Origin: Paludibaculum fermentans_A
GTDB lineage: Bacteria > Acidobacteriota > Terriglobia > Bryobacterales > Bryobacteraceae
Assembly: GCF_051172195.1 (NCBI RefSeq)
Contig: NZ_JBPJAQ010000002.1
Location: 558,001 to 622,000, forward strand
Direction: 5' to 3'
Length of the DNA stretch: 64,000 nt
The notes under the pieces are model-generated. The model saw nothing but the letters and a program-made list of their open reading frames with translations, was not told the origin of the DNA and did no database searches. Below are positions 60,107-64,000 of this stretch, piece after piece; the first letter of the stretch is position 1, and each line of letters opens with the position of its first letter. The position numbers and the translations under genes are program-made.

Positions 60107-60991
60107 ATGCTCAACCGGGGGTATGCGTACACGACCATCATCACCAGCAAACAGCATGGACAAACCCTGCATGCCCACTTGGCAAGCCTTTACCCCCACT
60201 CGACTCCACAAGCCTGGCAGCTGAATCTCGACAACGGCGAAGTCACCCTGGGTGGCGTCATCGCCTCGGGCAGCGAATCGATCGCTGCAGGCCAAACTCT
60301 TGTCTGGAACCGTCCGCCGTGGATCGAGCCGGACGCTCCTCGGCACTTCGAGGTCCTGTTTGAAGACTCGCATCTGCTGGCCGTCAACAAACCGAGCGGG
60401 CTGCCCACGCTGCCGGGCGGCGGCTTCCTGGAGAACACCCTGCTGCGCCTGGTGCAAGCGCGAACGGCCCACGCAAACCCTGTCCACCGGTTGGGCCGAG
60501 GTACCAGCGGGATTGTCCTCTTCGCCAAAACACAGCAGGCGGCTTCCGCTCTATCCGCAGCCTGGAACACACCCAAAATTCAAAAGATCTACCGGGCGCT
60601 GGCTCAAAACGTTGCGCAGGAGGACGCCTATGAAATCGTGACGCCGATCGGGCTGGTCCCGCATCCGCGCCTCGGTTCGGTGTGGGCCGCCCACCCAAGC
60701 GGCAAACCGTCAAAGTCACTGGCCAAGGTGATTGCCCGCACCGACAGCACCACGATCTTTGAAGTCAGCCTGAATTCGGGCCGTCCCCACCAAATCAGAA
60801 TCCATCTGGCCTCGATCGGCCACCCGCTGGTAGGCGATCCTCTCTATGGAGTAACCGGACAGCCGCTGGAAAACCTTCCCGGCCTCCCCGGCGATGGAGG
60901 GTATTTCCTGCATGCCCAGTATCTGAGATTCGAGCACCCCGTTACCGGAGAACAGGTCGATCTAGAGGCAGTTGTGCCGCTCGGGCTTTGA
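60107..60991 (+). CDS. RluA-family pseudouridine-synthase-like protein with glycine at the catalytic aspartate position
   Basis: 294 residues. The fold is clearly RluA: LFEDSHLLAVNKPSGLPTLP, VHRLGRGTSGIVLFAKT, YRAL, and GRPHQIRIHLASIGHPLVGD. The catalytic motif is normally HRLDxxTSG; here the aspartate is Gly130 (codon GGC). The family converts uridine to pseudouridine in rRNA or tRNA. With glycine in that place the protein may be inactive, act by RNA binding alone, or belong to a branch that uses another residue; I recall similar HRLG sequences in some homologues but cannot check. Confidence 0.85.
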   Translation: MLNRGYAYTTIITSKQHGQTLHAHLASLYPHSTPQAWQLNLDNGEVTLGGVIASGSESIAAGQTLVWNRPPWIEPDAPRHFEVLFEDSHLLAVNKPSGLPTLPGGGFLENTLLRLVQARTAHANPVHRLGRGTSGIVLFAKTQQAASALSAAWNTPKIQKIYRALAQNVAQEDAYEIVTPIGLVPHPRLGSVWAAHPSGKPSKSLAKVIARTDSTTIFEVSLNSGRPHQIRIHLASIGHPLVGDPLYGVTGQPLENLPGLPGDGGYFLHAQYLRFEHPVTGEQVDLEAVVPLGL

Positions 60992-60999
60992 TTGGATTG

Positions 61000-61555
61000 G
61001 TGAGTGTGGGTGGCCGTTAGCAGCGGCAGCGAACCAGGGAAGTGGGGGTTGTGCGGGGTGGAAGGAAGGAAGCGGCGGGCTAACGAAAATTTGGCTCCTC
61101 AGGTAGGACTCGGATTAGAGCAGGGTCTTGACAGGATTGGAACTTATTGATTCTACTGCAACGTCTCCAGCAGCTTTGGACAATTTGTCCAGTCTTTCCA
61201 GCAGAACTGTTTCATGCAACAGGTTCACGCTTCCTGCAATTCGATAGTGCCCGTCCTCCCTCCCGATGCGTCGGATGTCCAGCCAGCACTCACGAGATTG
61301 TCCAGGACGCATCCGCACCCGCCCGGTGGAGCAAAGGCATCCCCCGCTGCGTCGATGCTGCTGGCGACCATTTCAGCGGGTCTCGGCATGATGCTGCTCA
61401 ACCGAGTCAGCATTGGCCCCACTTTCTCCATGCCCTTCCTCAATCTACCGCATGCACGCTCTGCCCCCGGGGCCCCTTCTCCCGCCACGCAAAGCGCCGC
61501 CCAGTTGGATCAGCATAGCCCAATGGACCTGGGACATCCCCGGCGACAGCGGCTT
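61000..61555. other. Intergenic stretch with a possible degraded gene
   Basis: About 560 bp without a confident gene. 61013-61110 shows nothing. From 61115 to 61488 the minus strand carries two overlapping open frames that would join into one protein-like sequence if a frameshift near 61325 were removed (see the separate entry). No tRNA, repeat pair or integrase that would mark an island boundary is visible. Confidence 0.5.
61115..61488 (-). pseudogene. Possible frameshifted gene remnant
   Basis: The upstream frame (about 61488 to 61325) reads KVGPMLTRLSSIMPRPAEMV followed by ASSIDAAGDAFAP and then turns low-complexity. The other frame, from about 61325 to 61115, continues with RMRPGQSRECWLDIRRIGRE, DGHYRIAGSVNLLHETVLLE and RLDKLSKAAGDVAVESISSN. 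Each half looks protein-like only in its own frame, which suggests one gene broken by a small indel. I recognise no family and the case rests on sequence character only. Confidence 0.3.
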
Positions 61556-62248
61556 TTAACTCGGCACAAGAATCTTGTCCCAATACCGCACTTCAAAGCC
61601 GGGGATGACTTCAGGCGCATAGTCTAAGACCGGATCAGAGAGTCCAATCTTCATTCCGACAATCAGAATGCCACGAACACTTTCTCCATGCTTCGCCATG
61701 TGCTGCCTGAGCCAGCCCATGTACAAGACGGTCTGCCCCACAGCTTCACGGTTGTTCTTGTATCGTCTGACTCGCTTCACTTCAACAACGACGTACCCGT
61801 TATTTGCATCTCGAAAGAAGTGATCCATTTCGCCCACTCCTGGAATTCGTTTCAAGTTCTCAGGCATGGGAGTCAATCCGCCTTCGATTCGAGTTGGGTC
61901 CTGCGCCAGAATCCAGTCCAATTGTGATTCTGGGATGGTCTCGTACTCTTGCGATGCCCTGACTTCCTGCCCATGAATGAATTCACTCGTCTTGAGGTCG
62001 TAATCCGCTACTCGAGGAATTCCATGAACATCGAGAAGGTAGTCCAGTCGGTACACGCCTTTCTTACTGGTGCGGCACTCCGGGATTCTCCGCACTCTCG
62101 TGACAGCCATTGTCGTGCCATACGTTATGAGTCCAAACTCCTTCAGCTCCTTGAACGTAATGATGGATCGGCGATAGTGCTGATAGAGCTTTTCATACTT
62201 GTCTCTCCACGTAGCATTCGTGCGTTTGATTTTGTTCTGGGTAGCCAC
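61556..62248 (-). CDS. NucS/EndoMS-like PD-(D/E)XK nuclease
   Basis: 230 residues from a GTG start; GAGG 4 nt before it overlaps the stop codon of the Mrr-like gene, so translation is coupled. The C-terminal half (about 105-230) resembles the nuclease domain of NucS/EndoMS: VGEMDHFFRDANNGYVVVEV then KR, with Asp142, Glu156 and Lys158 at the same spacing (14 and 2) as the catalytic residues of the archaeal enzyme, and AVGQTVLYMGWLRQHM after it. The N-terminal half is different from NucS and unrecognised. NucS cuts mismatched DNA; here, paired with Mrr, a defence role is likely. Confidence 0.75.
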   Translation of the reverse strand: MATQNKIKRTNATWRDKYEKLYQHYRRSIITFKELKEFGLITYGTTMAVTRVRRIPECRTSKKGVYRLDYLLDVHGIPRVADYDLKTSEFIHGQEVRASQEYETIPESQLDWILAQDPTRIEGGLTPMPENLKRIPGVGEMDHFFRDANNGYVVVEVKRVRRYKNNREAVGQTVLYMGWLRQHMAKHGESVRGILIVGMKIGLSDPVLDYAPEVIPGFEVRYWDKILVPS

Positions 62249-62254
62249 TCGGCC

Positions 62255-63169
62255 TCACAAGTTCTCAAAGTAATCCTGATCCAGCCGCTTCAGCGTGTAT
62301 GCTTTCGTGGATGAGACGCCAACGTCGTGCTCGATCATCAGGGACGCAAGCAGTTTCCCGTCAATCAAGACAATTTTCTGTGGTATCGCTTCAACGAACT
62401 CCAGCGCATCCTTCGTGAACGTCGATGTCGTGATGAACACGCCTCGGCTGGCGTGCCGCCTCGTCAGGCTTCCCGAGAACTTCATGATCTCTGGGCTTCC
62501 CACAACGTCCTTCCAGCGTTTCGCTTGAACGTAGATGGCGTCCAGGCCGAGCTTGTCTTGCTTGATGATCCCGTCGATGCCGCCGTCACCGGACTTGCCG
62601 ACGACTCTCCCTGCATCTTCCACGGAGCCGCCGTAACCCATCGCAACGAGCAGATCCACTACGATCCGCTCGAATGCTGCTGGCCTTCCGTTCTTGATCG
62701 TCTCCAGCAAGTCGTGTGTGAGAGCGTCCCGAAGCAATTGGAAGCTGCTCTCCAGCGATTCTTCAGGCGTAGCCGTGGTCTCGCTCTGCGGCGTCACCGT
62801 GGTCGTCGCCTGCGCCGTCTCCGAACCCTTACCCTCGAACTCTATGAACTCGGGGAACTGCCGCAGCATCTTCACCGTGATCTCGGACGGTTTCGTCCTC
62901 AGCAGTGAAAGGCCCCGGTCGGTGATCTCGTACACGCCCCGGCGCACGGCCCGGATAGCTCCAGCCGATTTCAAATACTGCACGGCCCATGCAATCCGAT
63001 TCGCAAAGACGGTCTGCGAGTCGCTGGCGAGTCGTTCGGCCAACTCGTCTTCAGTCAGTCCGAGTTGATCCGCAATTCGCTGGCGCATCTCCGAGACAGT
63101 GTGTTCCTTGCGGTCTTCAACGAGCCGCAGAACCGGGAGCATCAGGGATTGGTAATCGGGGATTGGCAT
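62255..63169 (-). CDS. mrr: Mrr-like type IV restriction endonuclease
   Basis: 304 residues from an ATG with GGAGAG upstream. The N-terminal winged-helix region (about 1-95; PVLRLVEDRKEHTVSEMRQR, AGAIRAVRRGVYEITDRGLS) matches the Mrr N-terminal domain that reads modified DNA. After a threonine-rich linker, the catalytic domain (about 155-290) has Glu167 in AAFERIVVDLL, Asp199 in SGDGGIDG and the QAKRW motif at 215-219, the PD-(D/E)XK variant of Mrr. Mrr cuts methylated foreign DNA. No methyltransferase is adjacent, as expected for type IV. The nuclease gene follows 6 nt after its stop. Confidence 0.92.
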   Translation of the reverse strand: MPIPDYQSLMLPVLRLVEDRKEHTVSEMRQRIADQLGLTEDELAERLASDSQTVFANRIAWAVQYLKSAGAIRAVRRGVYEITDRGLSLLRTKPSEITVKMLRQFPEFIEFEGKGSETAQATTTVTPQSETTATPEESLESSFQLLRDALTHDLLETIKNGRPAAFERIVVDLLVAMGYGGSVEDAGRVVGKSGDGGIDGIIKQDKLGLDAIYVQAKRWKDVVGSPEIMKFSGSLTRRHASRGVFITTSTFTKDALEFVEAIPQKIVLIDGKLLASLMIEHDVGVSSTKAYTLKRLDQDYFENL

Positions 63170-63328
63170 CTACGCTCTCTCCGAGTTCATTTCTTTGCCT
63201 CGAACGTCGCCACCAGAAACGACGCCATGCTCCGGGCCTTGTTGACGGGTAGTTCTGCATGGTGTGGGAGCGGCTTGATTGGGAGCTTGGCGTGGTTGCG
63301 ACAGAGAGTTTTCGACTTCCCCGCACGG
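63170..63328. other. Gap between mrr and the TIR-like gene
   Basis: 159 bp. Short open frames cross it, but none has a ribosome binding site or protein-like composition. It should hold the promoter of the mrr-nuclease pair; no clear -35/-10 pair could be picked. Confidence 0.4.
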
Positions 63329-64000
63329 TCAAAATGGCACATCATCATCCGTAATGCCCCCATTGAACTTCATTTCACGCTGTCTTGGCGGTTCGTCAGA
63401 AACCTTGATCTCCAACTTGTCTTGGTTGTCGAGCAGCCAATCCTCACCCGTTTTTGTTATGCGATACGCCGTGAATGAATTGCCGTTGTAGTCGCTATCC
63501 TCAAACGCTTCGATGAAACCGAGCCGGGTCAGACGAATCAGGCCGAGTTGGGCCGCAGCCATCGTGTACCCGGCCTTCTCCATATCGCTCTTGATCGAAT
63601 AGCTTGAAGCCCCGGAACCGCCAACATCTGCGTTAACCATCACGAATGCGAGGCTTGCGACTTCGTGCGGTCGCAGCCCTTCGGTTGTCCTGACAGGCGA
63701 AGCCGCAGCGATGGATTGAGTGGTTGCTTGCTTCTTCAGCAGCGCCTTGATCTTGTTCGCAATATCGGCTTTCAGTCGGTCGAAATCACTTGCCGAGTCA
63801 GATGCGTATTGGATGATGCCTCGATGCTGGATGTCAAACGGAAACTTCTCGGATAACTGGTTCGAGCAGATGATGACGACATCCTTGCCGCTTGCGACCG
63901 CATAGCCAAGCTCGTACATTACATTTGGATTGCGTGTGCCGATGTCCGCAAGGCAGAGCGTTGCCGATCTGATCTCTTCGTGAAGGGTCTCTATTGGGAT
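63329..64000 (-). CDS. TIR/deoxyribosyltransferase-like protein with C-terminal winged helix (partial)
   Basis: The frame is open to the right edge, so the N-terminus is missing; 223 residues are visible. The first part (SATLCLADIGTRNPNVMYEL, then GYAVASGKDVVIICSNQL) has the DxxxRNPNVxYELG pattern of the TIR-like/nucleoside 2-deoxyribosyltransferase-like nucleotide-binding fold found in many defence proteins. A linker (KKQATTQSIAAASPVRTTEG) leads to a winged-helix-like domain (MAAAQLGLIRLTRLGFIEAF, FTAYRITKTGEDWLLDNQD). Such N-terminal domains either degrade NAD or sense nucleotides. It lies on the same strand as mrr, 159 bp upstream of it. Confidence 0.75.
   Translation of the reverse strand: MPIETLHEEIRSATLCLADIGTRNPNVMYELGYAVASGKDVVIICSNQLSEKFPFDIQHRGIIQYASDSASDFDRLKADIANKIKALLKKQATTQSIAAASPVRTTEGLRPHEVASLAFVMVNADVGGSGASSYSIKSDMEKAGYTMAAAQLGLIRLTRLGFIEAFEDSDYNGNSFTAYRITKTGEDWLLDNQDKLEIKVSDEPPRQREMKFNGGITDDDVPF

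Noticed and set aside
61214..61627. 137-residue plus-strand frame in the gap before the NucS-like gene
   Set aside because: Its end overlaps the nuclease gene, composition is Pro/Ser/His-rich, and the minus strand is more protein-like.
1..64000. CRISPR arrays, insertion sequences, tRNA or rRNA genes
   Set aside because: No regularly spaced repeats, transposase or integrase motifs, or cloverleaf-like sequences were noticed by eye. A tRNAscan/Infernal run would settle the RNA question.

Overview
The window looks like a chromosomal segment of an acidobacterium of the Solibacter/Bryobacter type. The evidence is a high G+C composition, two very large Oar-like TonB-dependent receptors with an N-terminal carboxypeptidase-regulatory domain, two ADOP-type (MacB/FtsX-like) permeases, a secreted protein that starts with the N-terminal domain common in Solibacter, an acidobacterial SEC-C protein, and many secreted hydrolases. 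This lineage assignment is inferred from gene families; no rRNA or tRNA gene was seen.

Layout. 1-4118: end of a hybrid sensor kinase, then a three-gene unit (cupredoxin-like protein, HD-GYP signalling protein, outer-membrane barrel protein). 4115-7398 (minus): cation diffusion facilitator, deoxyhypusine-synthase-like protein and a TlpA-like thioredoxin whose ribosome binding site lies in a 13-bp inverted repeat. 7550-12274: TonB receptor 1, divergent from a membrane-anchored protein of the acidobacterial winged-helix-like type. 12366-16425: alpha-glucan phosphorylase, convergent with an orphan TssB-TssC fusion sheath protein. 16515-28571: two GH67/GH20-like secreted hydrolases, a type-B carboxylesterase, TonB receptor 2 and a secreted protein of unknown role. 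28681-37231: a TlpA-like thioredoxin, a PadR/ADOP pair with an elaborate palindromic control region, a cysteine-synthase-like enzyme and a 1072-residue secreted HExxH protein. 37232-39983: GntR (YtrA-type)/ABC transporter operon with a clear operator. 40152-47022: SEC-C protein, second ADOP permease, NAD-binding DUF2867-type protein, RCC1-repeat protein, double-GNAT acetyltransferase.

47029-52983 (minus) is the most coherent unit: ATPase, fused permease/substrate-binding protein, flavoprotein disulfide reductase, EgtB and EgtD. The fused transporter has the architecture of the ergothioneine importer EgtUV, so this looks like one operon for ergothioneine synthesis, transport and possibly redox recycling. 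53082-60991: Tat-exported polysaccharide-lyase-like protein and lactonase, an ArsR/exported ArsC pair with an operator, a nitrilase-family hydrolase, a sugar-type MFS transporter, a TetR regulator and an RluA-like protein that lacks the usual catalytic aspartate.

61000-64000 is an accessory patch of different texture: a probable degraded gene, a NucS-like nuclease, an Mrr-like type IV restriction endonuclease and a truncated TIR/deoxyribosyltransferase-like protein with a C-terminal winged helix. It continues beyond the right edge and is the best candidate for a new defence system. No CRISPR array, insertion sequence or prophage was seen.
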